Assembly: GCA_001630475.1 (NCBI GenBank)
Contig: KV419400.1
Coordinates: 62,001-126,000 of the forward strand
Reading direction: 5' to 3'
Source of the DNA: Sistotremastrum niveocremeum HHB9708
Taxonomy: Eukaryota > Basidiomycota > Agaricomycetes > Sistotremastrales > Sistotremastraceae
DNA: 64,000 nucleotides
Part shown: positions 53,782 through 64,000 of the stretch, in pieces
How the letters are laid out: every line of letters starts with the position of its first letter
Numbering within the stretch: position 1 is the stretch's first letter
Made by a program: the position numbers and the translations under genes
Notes under the pieces: generated by a model
Databases searched by the model: none
What the model saw: the letters and a program-made list of their open reading frames with translations, nothing else
What the model was told of the DNA's origin: nothing

Positions 53782-54540
53782 ATGATCTCAAATCAAGCCA
53801 CGACTGAAGGTTGCAAGGAGATGGCTTGGTGGGAAGAGGATAAGCGTTTGCTTGGCTTTGTTTGGCCAGCTGCTCTCAGAAGTCGCCCCCAGTCGCCCGC
53901 CGCTTTGCACTCGAGTCCATCGACCTCCTCGACGCCCATGCCGCAAGCAGCATCCCTCCAGCCAATCACCGAGGCAATACGCGAACTCTCACAGCAGGTC
54001 TGTCGATCAGGTCGTCTTGTCTGTTGACTTTGTCGACCGTCATCCGCTGCAGGTGAAAAATGGTGCTCAAAGCCACACCGGCCAACTCGTCCAAACTTTA
54101 GCCAACAACGAGACGCGCTTGAGAGAACTAGAGAAATTGACGGACTCTCACGTTGGCTCGATCAGAATATCTGAAGCCCGAACGAATCGCTTGGAAGACG
54201 AGATCGCAGCTTTCAAAAACATGGTCGAAAACCAGACCCGTCAAGTCAATCATCTCATTCAAGTCGTTCAGAACATTCGCAGCTGTCAATGTTCACAGCC
54301 ACAGCATCTTCAGATGTCGTTTGTCTATCGTTTTAGTATGCATATATTGACATCAGCTTGCTCAGGTCGTCCTCCAGCGGTCCTGCTATGAGTTCGCCTC
54401 CTATCGCTTCTCCGCACAACACATCTGTGCCATTCACAACGATGTCGAGTCCGCCGGTTCCGCACGATAATTCGATTACGATTCCGCACAATCAGTATCC
54501 CGACCCTATGATCCCGTACCAAAACCAATTCCCTCAGTGA
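53782..54540 (+). CDS. Small coiled-coil protein with disordered ends
   Basis: Exons 53782-53997, 54053-54318 and 54366-54540 total 657 bases, 218 residues. The N-terminus has MAWWEEDKRLLGFVWPAALR, then a Ser/Pro-rich linker. Residues about 65-155 form a long helix with heptad spacing (ELSQQVKNGAQSHTGQLVQT, ETRLRELEKLTDSHVGSIRI, RLEDEIAAFKNMVENQTRQV), ending in CQCSQPQ. The C-terminal 60 residues are rich in Pro, Ser and Asn (PPVPHDNSITIPHNQYPDP). No signal peptide or membrane span is present. I do not recognise the family; the layout suits a scaffold or nuclear adaptor. The start is the first ATG of the frame and could be preceded by an upstream exon. Confidence 0.62.
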
Positions 54541-55049
54541 TGTTGCCTTCTTCCTGACGATCCTGCCGATATCCGTCTCCGTGTCATCCAAAGAATTACC
54601 TTTTGACTGCCGTTCAGGATGCCATGTCTGCCATGTCTGCCCTTCGATGACCGCCTGCATACGTTCTTTTCTAATCATCGCATCTGTACTTCTACTTCAT
54701 TCCGCATCAGACTTTCCGCATACATGTTCGTTTTGACATCCCTTTGACCTCCATTACTCTCTTCAATGCAGCGCTTTGATCGACCTCGAATGCTTGGGCC
54801 CGTAGTTTATCCATCAGGCTTCCTATGTACGAAGATGAAAATACACAGAAGGCATTTTTTATCGATGAAGCTATCAAAGAATCACCATTGTCCAAAGTAT
54901 GCTGTGACAGGAAAAAGAAATTAAAAAGGAAAAGAAGAAAAGTAAAACGAGAGTAAACGATAGACGTAGGCGTATCATCATCCTAGTCGAAAAGTTCTAG
55001 GAAAGAAGGAAACGATACAAGTCTTAATGTTCGTACGGGTCATGATCGA
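54541..55049. other. Intergenic, 3' flanks of convergent genes
   Basis: AT-rich; no gene is seen. Confidence 0.45.
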
Positions 55050-57621
55050 TCAGGACTGGTTGTGGCTGGTCAAGGACCAGTCATCAAGGCTGACAGAGGG
55101 AGGAGTGACGAAGTCGCTCGATGAAGAGCCGGGCCATTGAGGGTTGAACAGAACTTGGACAGTCTGCTGGCCAGCATCCAAATTGATAGCGAGGACAGTG
55201 ACGCCGGGATTGGGCTGATCGACCTGGTTGGGAGGAAGAGGAGGATCATCGGCATAGCGCGTTGCGTTCAATGTTGTGAATGTCGCGCTTGATGGGCTGA
55301 GGATCTGGACTATCATCGTTTGACCACCGAGGGCGAGAGTAGCGGTTGCTCCGTTGAGGGTGACGGTCGCGTTCGTGTGCATACGCCATTGGATAGGAGC
55401 GGAGGTATCCATCTCGTCCTGGAGCAAGACTTGCTTGCGACCAGCGAGAAGCCGGAGACCACGCTTCATCGACGTCCTGTATGCGGGTTAGTGGATACGT
55501 ACAAAATGAAGGATGCAACGGGCACTTACGCGTTGGAGTAGGCAGAGCTCATGTCTGTGGTGAAGTACGCCAACGACGTGCTAGGGACCTGATACGTGGT
55601 AGTCGCATCCTGAACTTCACCAGTCGAACCGTGTTTGATGGTAGGCTCAGCAGTAATCAACTGGTTCTGCTCTCCAACGACGATTGTATTCTGACCCTCC
55701 GTTCTCTTGCGGTAATACAACCAGCGTTGACCATTGGTGCCGTCCTGAGCATTACCGTTGAAATAACCGCTCGCGTCATAATCTCCCGAACCGAGTTCTC
55801 CAGCCCATCGTTGACCCATAGCATCCAAGACGAAATCACCACAATCGAGATCGTTGTGATTCTGATGCTTCTGGAGCTGACCGGATTTGATTGCAGCGTA
55901 AAGGCCTTCGTTCGAGGTCCACGAAGTGCGCATAGAGGCCCATTGATCAACGGGATCATCGAAAAAATGATCAAGAGGAAGATTGTCCCAGAATGCGCCG
56001 GTGACGGTGGGATCGTACCAGAACATCGCCCAAGGATCGCTGTGAGCGTCACGTTGGTCTCTTTGGAAGAGCATGTACGCGGGCGTGTTATATTGGGTCC
56101 CGTAGAACAACAACGAATCGGCCGTGGTCGAGTATTTGTTGGGGCCGTGATCACCGTAGTTGAAGAGGGAGGTCATGCCGGTGACATACATGTGGAAGAG
56201 ACCAGTCTGGTTAAAAGCGGTGTTGTTGTGAAGCATGCCGTAGTCAGAGCCGGTTGCGGTCATGAGAGCCGATGTCATCTCGGAGTGTCCGGTGGTACCA
56301 AAGTACCAATAGTTGGCGGTTTCGGACCACGTACCGTCCGTCGAAGGTCCCTGTACGCAATTCGCGAGTGCATTTGGAATAGTCAATCCAAGAAGTTGTT
56401 GGGCTTGACCAGTAGGGTCATCTCCAAGGAGAGCGAGGGCACCAAGGGTAAGACCAGAATTGCAGACACAATTCCAGTTACCATTAACGTCATCTTGCCA
56501 CCAACCATAGAAGTCATGGAAAGTGTTGTTGGTGTACGACTGTACACCCTTGTTAAGACCGAGGTTGAGCATCGTCCACATAATAGCATTTCTTTGATCA
56601 TCGGACCACTGATCATACAACCAGTCGTATGCAATGGCAAAGCCTGCAGTGAATTCGCCGACATCCAAGAAATGCTGGCTGTTCCAGTTATCTCCGTCGT
56701 TTCCGGCTGAGAAAGGCTGAGATCCGTTGTTCGACGCGTTCTGGGATTGGATGTCAGTCGCGGCTGCGGAGAAGACGGGAAAAGAAGCATACGAGGATTT
56801 CATCCCAAGCTCTGTCCACCCAGCCTTTATTTCCCGTAATGCGGAATGCATATGCATAAGCCTTCAATCTCTCTTTGACCTGACGAGCGACATCAAGGAC
56901 ACCACTGAGAGAAAGTCCACCGTCAACAGTGTACTGGACGAGAGAAGATTGGTTGTAAGCCGTCGCATTTCCAATGATGGTTGCATTCCATTCTTGGAGA
57001 TAGGGATCGTTGGCGATAAGGCTGGGAAGGGCATCCCATTTATATTTGGGAGCAATGAGACGGGGGCGATCTGATCTGACCGAAGTGGGAGCAGGTGATG
57101 AAGGAGTGAAAGTATCGGAAGGCCAAGCCGCTGAAGTAGCGCTTGCGACGAAAGTCGGTGCCACGAAGGCAGCCGTGTTTGCCTAGACGCGAGAGGCGCG
57201 AATGTCAATATAATGTGGTCTGTTGAAGCAAAGATAGCCTCACAGTAGTAGGGTAAACGGGAAGACCATAGCTATCGGTCGCGGTGGGGAATACTCCAAT
57301 GGCCTCTTTGTTGTTGACAGCCGAACTCGCGGCTGCTGATGGGTTGGAGGGGCCAGATGATGATGAGCCAGAAGAACTGGTGCTGCTTTTATGATCACGC
57401 GAGCCTACTACACCGCCGACCACGGCAGCCGCGATGATGATAACGACGATAGGAATGCCAAACTTGATCCATGGACTCAGTCCGCTCTTTTTGCGTTGCT
57501 GAGGAGGTAAAAATCCTGATGATTCATTGTAGAATCCGGCACCTGAGTTGTATGGGTTGTTTGCTGACTCGTAGGGGACGTTGGTTAATGGGCGTTGACC
57601 CGAATCGAACGAACGAGCCAT
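55050..57621 (-). CDS. Membrane-anchored heparinase II/III-like polysaccharide lyase
   Basis: Four exons (57621-57244, 57182-56793, 56740-55530, 55476-55050) total 2406 bases, 801 residues. There is no cleavable signal; a short cytoplasmic N-terminus leads to one span, WIKFGIPIVVIIIAAAVVGG, at about residues 46-66, so it is a type II membrane protein with the enzyme outside. A Ser-rich stalk follows. The catalytic part has an alpha-toroid region (AYAYAFRITGNKGWVDRAWD, AIAYDWLYDQWSDDQRNAI, WWQDDVNGNWNCVCNSG, TDGTWSETANYWYFGT) and then the heparinase II/III domain with KHQNHNDLDCGDFVLDAMGQ near residue 553. In this superfamily a Tyr/His set drives beta-elimination of uronic-acid-containing polysaccharide. 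In a capsule- or glucuronan-making tremellomycete it could trim such polymers; that is inference. The C-terminus is a beta-rich domain. Confidence 0.85.
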
Positions 57622-59459
57622 GATCAAAGATCACACGCAAGGGGAACTCTTTTCAGAGAACTTAGATGTGAATGAGAAGAAAATCAAAAGAGTGTCGAGA
57701 GTCTTAAGACGAGTATTGACTGGAATGAAGAGAGATAATACAAAGCGCACCACGAGCGCTGTTGCTGGGGGGACGGGGCGTGTTGGCGTCGTCGAGGTGT
57801 GGCGCTGAAATAAAGGTAACAAATTCGAAGTCCGACGTTGCCTTGCCGGATGCTGAAACAAGAACAAAAATAACAAGCCGATAACGATAAATAAAGACAT
57901 CATTAATTCCAACATCTGCAGGTACCCCCACGCCCAGTTCAGCAGCAAATAAGGCCTTCGAATGTGTGTATTCATAAGTCGATTTCAGCGATTTTCTCTG
58001 CATTTTTTGGAGTGTGAATGCGAACAACGTCTTCACCCGTGCAGTTGGCTTTGTGCCTCTTTTGGTTCGGCAAACGGTCTCCGGCTTCTTTCGATACGTC
58101 ATGACGGGATACCCGAGCTGTTATCTGAATTTTGAGCAACATGCGTGCACGACGGCGACAGGCGAGAATCTTCGAGCGTAAAAGACTCGAAAAGATTGGC
58201 AGAGGCAGACTGCTTTGACGGCCGTGGGCGTACACGAACGAGATAATAGCGAGGAGAGCGCATTGAACGCCTATAACGCTCAAGTTAGAGATAGTCATTG
58301 ACAGTCTGGACTCGAGGCTCTAGATCGCCCTCATTTCCGCACAAGCGTAGAGTAGATAAAAGACGATGTATCGACAGGCCGGCGACTCTCCATCGCGCCT
58401 GAAACTTTGGATCCCCACCGGAACGAGGCGGGCAAATGTAACGGTGGTAGACACGTATCGATAGCCAATGTCCGCTCGAATGCACATATGCCAGGATTCG
58501 AGAGAAATATGAGAGGGAGTTCCGCATGAGAGTTGTGGACACGTAGCAGGACGGTAGGCAGTGGATGAGGCCCTTTCATTGATAAGGAACCAGTTTTATA
58601 ATAAGTAGGTGAGCCCATGCTTCGAGAGCGACCGAGCGCATGAGATGCCAAAGAATCAGGATGCAACGAGACGTTGTGATGTGGTAGTGGTGAAAGCATT
58701 CCTAGCATGGGCTCGACTTCGAAGTGTGGCAAGACACTTGAAAGTTGAAATCTGAAGTAGAGATGAATATGAGCGCCTATCATATTTGCGTTCGCCGTCC
58801 CGACGACGTCGACGGCTTTCTCTTATTTCAAGAATTTTCGTAATCGCTCTGGATAATCGGGATCATGTACTTGAGAGAGCGACTCAAGGACAAATGGCAC
58901 ACACAGGTCATGTTGGGAAAGTGGCTCGGTCACTCTAATCGTATTTAGAGGCCACCACCGGGATTACAGCGACTTCGATTGCCCTAGCTGTCAATTAAAA
59001 CCTCATGTCTACCAGCACCGCCGGCATGGAAAGATGTACGTCTTCCTGTGGTGTGGTTCATGCATGGCATCGGCGTCTTGAGATCAACTCTCATGAACGG
59101 CAGATTTGTAACGAACATCCTCTATCAGGGGAACAGAAACTCACCGAATTGGGTTTTGGATATTCCCTCAAGCTATATATTATAGTGCTGCAACCAGGTG
59201 TGTACACCTGTGTCCTTACCTTTCGATCCTGGTGTCTCACCCCATACTGTAGCAGAGAAATTATAGAAAAGCCAACTACGCCTCTGATTAGGGGTAGCGC
59301 TTGTCCGATTGAACAACTCTGATTATTGCACTCGGGCATAATCATCAGGGCATAGGGATCGATCTCTCCAGAATCACACAGCAACCTATGTCTTATATAG
59401 GGTATGTGTTCAAGCTCCCATACGCCCAGGCTCGAGAATATCTTCCGACCAATATCTGA
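57622..59459. other. Long intergenic region
   Basis: No gene is supported in about 1.8 kb. The largest frame, 150 codons on the minus strand at 58331-58783, has no motif and an unconvincing composition. Confidence 0.4.
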
Positions 59460-60922
59460 ATGGCATTATCAGCATCGCTACCCCCCGCACCAGCTCTTCC
59501 CCAGAATTTGATTGATCAAGTTTTTACGCACCGCAGTCTCTTGGGACTCGCTGCTACGGCTACAGAGTACGATGTAGGTGGCAAGGACAATGAAGCACTG
59601 GCATTTCTAGGGAGTGCCATCATCGAGATGATAGCGGCTCTCTTTGTCTGTGAGGCCTTTCCGGATAGTCGGAGAAGCATCTTGACGGTATTCCGTTTCT
59701 GTCTACTCGACGTCGACCGGAGCTCATCATCATCCTTAGCCAAAACGCGCTCAACTCATTGAGCTGAAGCAGGTCTCGCAGTGGGCCATAGGCTATAGGT
59801 TCCACGAGCGCATTGCTGCAGTGGCCCCCTCCGTCCTAAACATCCAGTCGTCTCCCAAAATGCAGTCGCAAGTATTTCAGGCCTATGTAGGAGCTGTCTA
59901 CAAGTCTGAGCTTGCAGACGTGGAAGGATTTCGGAAGGCCAAGGAGTGGCTCTACGACCTCCTTGCGCTTCCTCTTTATAACAACAACGACGATTCCACG
60001 GACAGCTCCAGTGATCCGAGCGATCCCCCGCCAGACTCGGATGGCGATTCGGATACTGAATGTGCGTCGTCGAGCGATACTAAGAAGACAACGACGGGAC
60101 GCTCAACACCTACCGCCATTCCCATCACAGCTATATCACCACCCGAATCTGAATCGTCGTCCTCATCCTCATCGGAAGACGACAGCTCACCGCCTGTGGA
60201 AAACCATCTTCGTTCCCTTAGCGAGGAATCCACGGACAATGACTCTTCTACCGAAGACGAATCCAGCGACGACGCTCTTCAGGACCCGCAGGTTTACGTT
60301 TCGACGTCGCCGGCTCGTTCGCCTATGAGCACCTACTCGGGCTTGGCACCTGAAGACAGTATCTCAGTGGTCGGATTGCAGCCTCAGGTTCCACTTTCAG
60401 CGCCCGAGACTTTCCTTCCAGCTTCTGTCGTTTCCCCAGATCCTGAACTTACCACTGTGGTAGACCAGTCTGACCATACCGTTGAACCCGCTTTACCTGG
60501 GGCGGAGATCGACCCGGGTGTTACTGAGGTCGACGATGCTCTGGTGCCCCCCACTGTCGTTTTACCGGTTGTACCTGAACCCACAGCAATTCTAGCCAGT
60601 TCGAGCTCAGCGTCATCAACTTCGTCGTCATCGGCCTCTTCGGGTTCCAATAACGGCAATTCGGTCGGGATACTGAACGAACTGCACAGTCGGAAAAAGT
60701 TGGTGTTGAGTTGGGCATCAGATATTAATCAAGGAACCGACCATAGTCCAAAGTGGTATTCAACGCTCATAGGTAATGGGACTGTCTTCTTCGTCAAGAC
60801 TTTGCTGACAGTCTGAACTAGTTGATGGTAAAACATATTATGGGACGAATGACACGAAGAAGAAAGCAAGGGCCGACGCTGCCGCCTCCGCTCTCGCAGA
60901 GGTTGAGACTGATCGTCTGTAG
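59460..60922 (+). CDS. RNase III-like protein with acidic linker and dsRBD, catalytic acids missing
   Basis: Exons 59460-59687, 59740-60772 and 60822-60922 total 1362 bases, 453 residues. Residues 17-145 are an RNase III fold: LIDQVFTHRSL, then NEALAFLGSAIIEMIAALFV, and later QVFQAYVGAVYK. In active enzymes the first signature is xLEFLGDAV and the second D-x-x-E-A; here the four acids are Ala, Ser, Gln and Gln. The enzyme is therefore probably dead. Residues about 150-380 are a low-complexity linker very rich in Ser, Asp, Glu and Pro. The end (LNELHSRKKLVLSWASDI, then YYGTNDTKKKARADAAASAL) is a double-stranded-RNA-binding domain. Mitochondrial ribosomal protein mL44 is a known inactive RNase III plus dsRBD, but the long acidic linker and lack of an obvious import signal argue for another role. 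Confidence 0.82.
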
Positions 60923-61372
60923 GTTTAAGCTCGTCGCGGTTCCATGTGTGCCGTTTGGTATTTGGATCAGAATATGCCGCTCCTAGTATGCCGTTCTCGG
61001 ATTTGATCGTCTCCCGATATATTTGCATCTTGGGTTTACTGATAATCGTCTTTGAATATATTTGGATGCAAAGTCTATTCGATTTATTATGGGCGTAATG
61101 GGACTCAAGCATTCGACATTTGGATCTGTCAGTCATTGGGAGAGTAGTGAGGCAACCGCGTGTTCAAGCACCTGAGGACCCTTTGGGACATCTCTGCCAT
61201 TATGGCATTGGATCGCGTGCGCCAGCAAATGTGATGACTTTTACAGCTACCTGACTCAGAGCCACCAATCAGCTGTGGTACACTTTCATGCACAAGGTCG
61301 CGAGGTTGTCCAACCCAGTGGATGAATCCGCAGAGATGTCCGCCAAGTTGCACGCTGCATCTTACACAGACC
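60923..61372. other. Intergenic, 3' flanks of convergent genes
   Basis: No gene is seen. Confidence 0.45.
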
Positions 61373-62785
61373 TCATGAAGGATTGGCCACAGTGACATCA
61401 CCATCCCCGATCGACTCGGTGTCGAGTTCCTCCAATCCGAACAACTCGACGGTATTCTTCCACGCTCTTTCCACGACCTCCTCAAATGGCAGTCCATGAA
61501 GCTGAGATATCACCCAAGCAACACCGCCGATCGCAGATGGTTCGTTACGTCCCTTCACAGGACTGCCTTCGACGAACGATTCGGGCTTGTATGCTTGAGG
61601 TAGATAAAGAGCGCGAGAAGTAAGTGGAAGAGATGCAAGAATCTTGGCTGAGGCTTGTGTCGATGTCATGGAACACCACGGCGCATCTATGCGCAATATC
61701 ACCAAAATCAGACGAACAGCATGCATAATAATCGGCACAGAGCGTCACCTGTTTCGAGCAGCAATTTATCCAAGGGGATGGCTTTACATGCGTTAAGATT
61801 CTCTTCCGTTTTCATCGAGCAGCCATTCACGCTGTTCTCATGCACTACACTCAGTAATCAGGGGACATAGGGAAGAAATTTCTCACCTCAGATGAAATCC
61901 CATCTCGACCTGTGCAACCAGTCAACCCATCATGACGAATCAGATCATAGTGACACGCACAACTTCTTTTATTTCCTCGACGGTTCCTGTGAAGCTATGG
62001 ACCACGCCCCCTTTTGCACCAGCACCGCGCCCGCCGTTGTCTGCGAAACCCTCTTCACGTAGAATATTCACAAAGTCTTCATGTGCCGCTCGTGAATGGA
62101 GGAAGAGTGGCAAGTGATATTTCTTCGCAAGAGATAATTGTGAACCTACGATTTGACACATTAGAAATTATCCAGACGATGGGGCCTGCAGGCCACTCAC
62201 GAAAGCGAACTTTTTGAGTTTCTTTGGGGGCGAAGTGCAGCCGATCATAGTCTAGAATTTCTTTCAGTAGCCTTTCTATTCGGAGGAGGGTAGAGCTCAT
62301 ACCTAGCCCGCATTCTCCGATTGCCACAGCTACTCCTTTTCCAGTGTTCCCAATCAGCTCGTCCAACGCATTCAAGTAACCGTCTGGCCCATCCTTGTAT
62401 TTCGCAAATTCTTCAGATCGGGTAGGGTGACAGCCGACAGTAGCGTAGAGGCCATTTTCTTTCGCCAATTTCAGAGCCAGCTCAGATTCGTGCAGGCTTC
62501 CGCCTGTTATGATCATCGACCGAACGCCTGCTTTCCGAGATCGCTCGAGGACGAATTTGAAGTCATCTGCGTGCTTTTTATGTCCTCGATACCGTCCTTT
62601 GAATACTGGGTCGGTGAGATTGACTAGAGATCGTTTAGATGGGTCCCGGTGGTTGATGGCATCCCAGCACTACCTCCAACATCTACATTTCCGGCTGATT
62701 CACGATTGAATGTTCACAGTGACGCTTTATATAGCGTACCTATAAACCTAGGAGCCCTTGCGGTCGCAATTGTCGTCGAGGTCAT
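61373..62785 (-). CDS. TatD-family metal-dependent deoxyribonuclease
   Basis: Eight exons (62785-62740, 62694-62674, 62623-62303, 62251-62201, 62145-61961, 61909-61887, 61831-61749, 61686-61373) total 1044 bases, 347 residues. Motifs run in family order: NVDVGVNLTDPVFKGRYRGH, MIITGGSLHESELALKLAKE, LYATVGCHPTRSEEF, VAIGECGLDYDRL, LPLFLHSRAAHEDF, GVVHSFTGTVEEIKE, MGFHLSVNGCSMKTEENL and LLLETDAPWC, then VKGRNEPSAIGGV. The metal-binding Glu of GECGLDYD, HSR, HSF and ETDAPW are all present. The usual first metal site (a DxHxH-type motif in bacteria, GVNLTD here) matches the eukaryotic branch. TatD enzymes are 3'-5' nucleases linked to DNA repair and apoptosis-like DNA breakdown. Its ATG is 63 bases from the divergent next gene, so they share a promoter. 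Confidence 0.92.
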
Positions 62786-62848
62786 CGCCTTTGTGTGAAG
62801 GAGGCACGTGACGGTCTCCTCGATTTCTTTCCTTTTCCGACGCACACC

Positions 62849-64000
62849 ATGTCGGCGAGACATTCGCCAATGGCGGCCCTGTTCTCTCTCCGTAAACCAC
62901 CTCCTACATGTTTCTACTGTAACACAACTATAACGCCGCCGCCACCCAATCGTCGGCATTTCATATGCCCTACTTGTTCCTGTACAAATCGATATGACGA
63001 ACAAGGCGAGATCATGGGCGACGAGGCTGCAATGCATGATGAGACATTGAATGCTGGGTCTTTTGCTAAACGAGGTGAGCACCTTCTCTGTTAGTGATGC
63101 CGTCTAAAACTGAGTTGCTGTTCCAGCTTCGCCGAATAAGAGTCGATTACCTACAACATATGGCCCTGGTTCATTCTGCCACACTTGTCGAACCAATCAA
63201 ACACTCTTGGTCAATCTTCTCTCCAACTACCTTCCCAATCCTTCCGTGAGCTCTGGATCTGTGCGAGACGCGAAATCACGCGTCTGACGCCTCTCATTAG
63301 GACCCGACATATGAGTCTAGAGCAGCGTCATATCCCTCATACAAAGAATCCCTTCAGCAGCGTTATCCTCCGGTATGCAAGGACTGTCAAAGAATGGTCG
63401 ACGAAGAGATCAGTAAGAAAGACTATATGGCTCAGACAAGAATACTAGGGATGGCTGTTCAACAGTCGAGGAAGATTAGTGCGCAAGGGCATGTGCAGAG
63501 GCTTAGTCCGCGACATTTTTGGATATGGAGGATACGCGGTTTCTTGTGGATTGGAACATTAGTCTTGTCTATCGCGTTGAGCGTGTTAGGTATGACCCGC
63601 TAATATTTGTCACCCCACATCACTAACAACTCCTCAGTCCTGTGGAAGGAACCCTCGTGGAACATTGCCGTTCCTGAATCTTGGCAGCTTGTTTTCGCTT
63701 TCTTGTCCATATTTTGGATTTTCTGGGATCCATCTTGGCGGTCAATACAATATGCCTCGCTGCAAGGCCGGATTTTGCGCGTACGAGGACGCGATTTCTA
63801 TATTGTTCGTACAGTTCATTCTACCGTGGGCTTTACACATTCTGACAGTCCGCAGCGATGTCAGATGGTTCTTTGGCTTTCACGACTTCTAGTGGTCTCA
63901 CTCCGTGCTGGCATGTGGAGTAGCATTGTATCTTTCAGTGCGTACGCGAATGATATAGCGTCCGGTGTATCTCTCTTTCTTGAAGTCTTGGTATGTCGCT
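62849..64000 (+). CDS. Ima1 N-terminal domain protein (inner nuclear membrane), 3' end outside window
   Basis: Exons 62849-63074, 63127-63245, 63301-63589 and 63638-63990, with a donor GTATGT at 63991, so at least one more exon lies beyond the window. The N-terminus holds zinc-ribbon pairs: CFYCN and CPTCSCTNRYDEQGEI, then FCHTCRTNQTLLVNLLSNYL and PVCKDCQRMVDEEI. These and the following EYESRAASYPSYKESL-type segment characterise the Ima1/Samp1 N-terminal domain. A first membrane span, FLWIGTLVLSIALSVL, and a second, LVFAFLSIFWIFW, follow. Ima1 proteins sit in the inner nuclear membrane and link heterochromatin or the microtubule organiser to the envelope (known in fission yeast). The start ATG is 63 bases from the divergent TatD gene. 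Confidence 0.85.

Noticed and set aside
55481-56710. 409-codon plus-strand frame
   Set aside because: Antisense to the heparinase-like lyase; the minus strand has the motifs and introns.
58331-58783. 150-codon minus-strand frame
   Set aside because: Composition rich in His, Pro and Ser without domain, no support from splice signals.

Overview
The window looks like nuclear DNA of a basidiomycete fungus, most likely a tremellomycete yeast (inference). Protein genes are split by many short introns, mostly 40 to 65 bases, with clear GT/AG ends. The recognisable single-copy genes are fungal: a Rim13/PalB-type calpain, a carnitine carrier, fungal N-acetylglutamate synthase, an Ima1-type nuclear membrane protein and TatD. 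I saw no rRNA, no convincing tRNA, no CRISPR and no intact transposon. Gene models were spliced by hand; nearly every model given as complete has a coding length divisible by three.

Layout. 0-4.5 kb: 3' end of a calpain-like protease, a mitochondrial carnitine carrier, and an orphan gene. 5-12 kb: two tiny secreted-peptide genes on either side of a four-domain FAS1 membrane protein. 12.4-18.3 kb: a short-chain dehydrogenase, a frameshifted F-box/LRR-like gene and an intact relative. 20-23 kb: a secreted protein and a Mid2/WSC-like membrane protein. 24-30 kb: four tandem paralogous small membrane/coiled-coil proteins of unknown function. 30.7-35 kb: a third F-box relative and ARG2. 37.4-40.2 kb: a SAM-dependent methyltransferase. 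41.7-52.7 kb: an accessory stretch rich in small secreted products, with six tiny peptide genes, two secreted-protein paralogs and a sulfotransferase-like gene. 53.8-64 kb: a coiled-coil protein, a membrane-anchored heparinase-like lyase, an RNase III-like protein with dsRBD but without its catalytic acids, TatD, and the start of an Ima1-like gene running off the window.

The most interesting system is a dispersed family of secreted micro-peptides (44-47 residues) at 5.3, 11.5, 41.9, 48.3, 49.7 and 52.6 kb. Each has a signal peptide ending at a phase-1 intron, a short Pro/Ala-rich spacer and a C-terminus Cys-x(6 or 7)-Cys-Pro. In five of the six, the last Cys codon is split by an intron and the final coding exon is only 7 bases (completing Cys, then Pro, then stop). 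Each has an AT-rich TATA-like box about 50 to 90 bp upstream. Two further tiny secreted genes (50.5 and 51.2 kb) share the layout but lack the cysteines. They could be precursors of small disulfide-closed signalling or effector peptides; this is inference and I know of no described family matching it.
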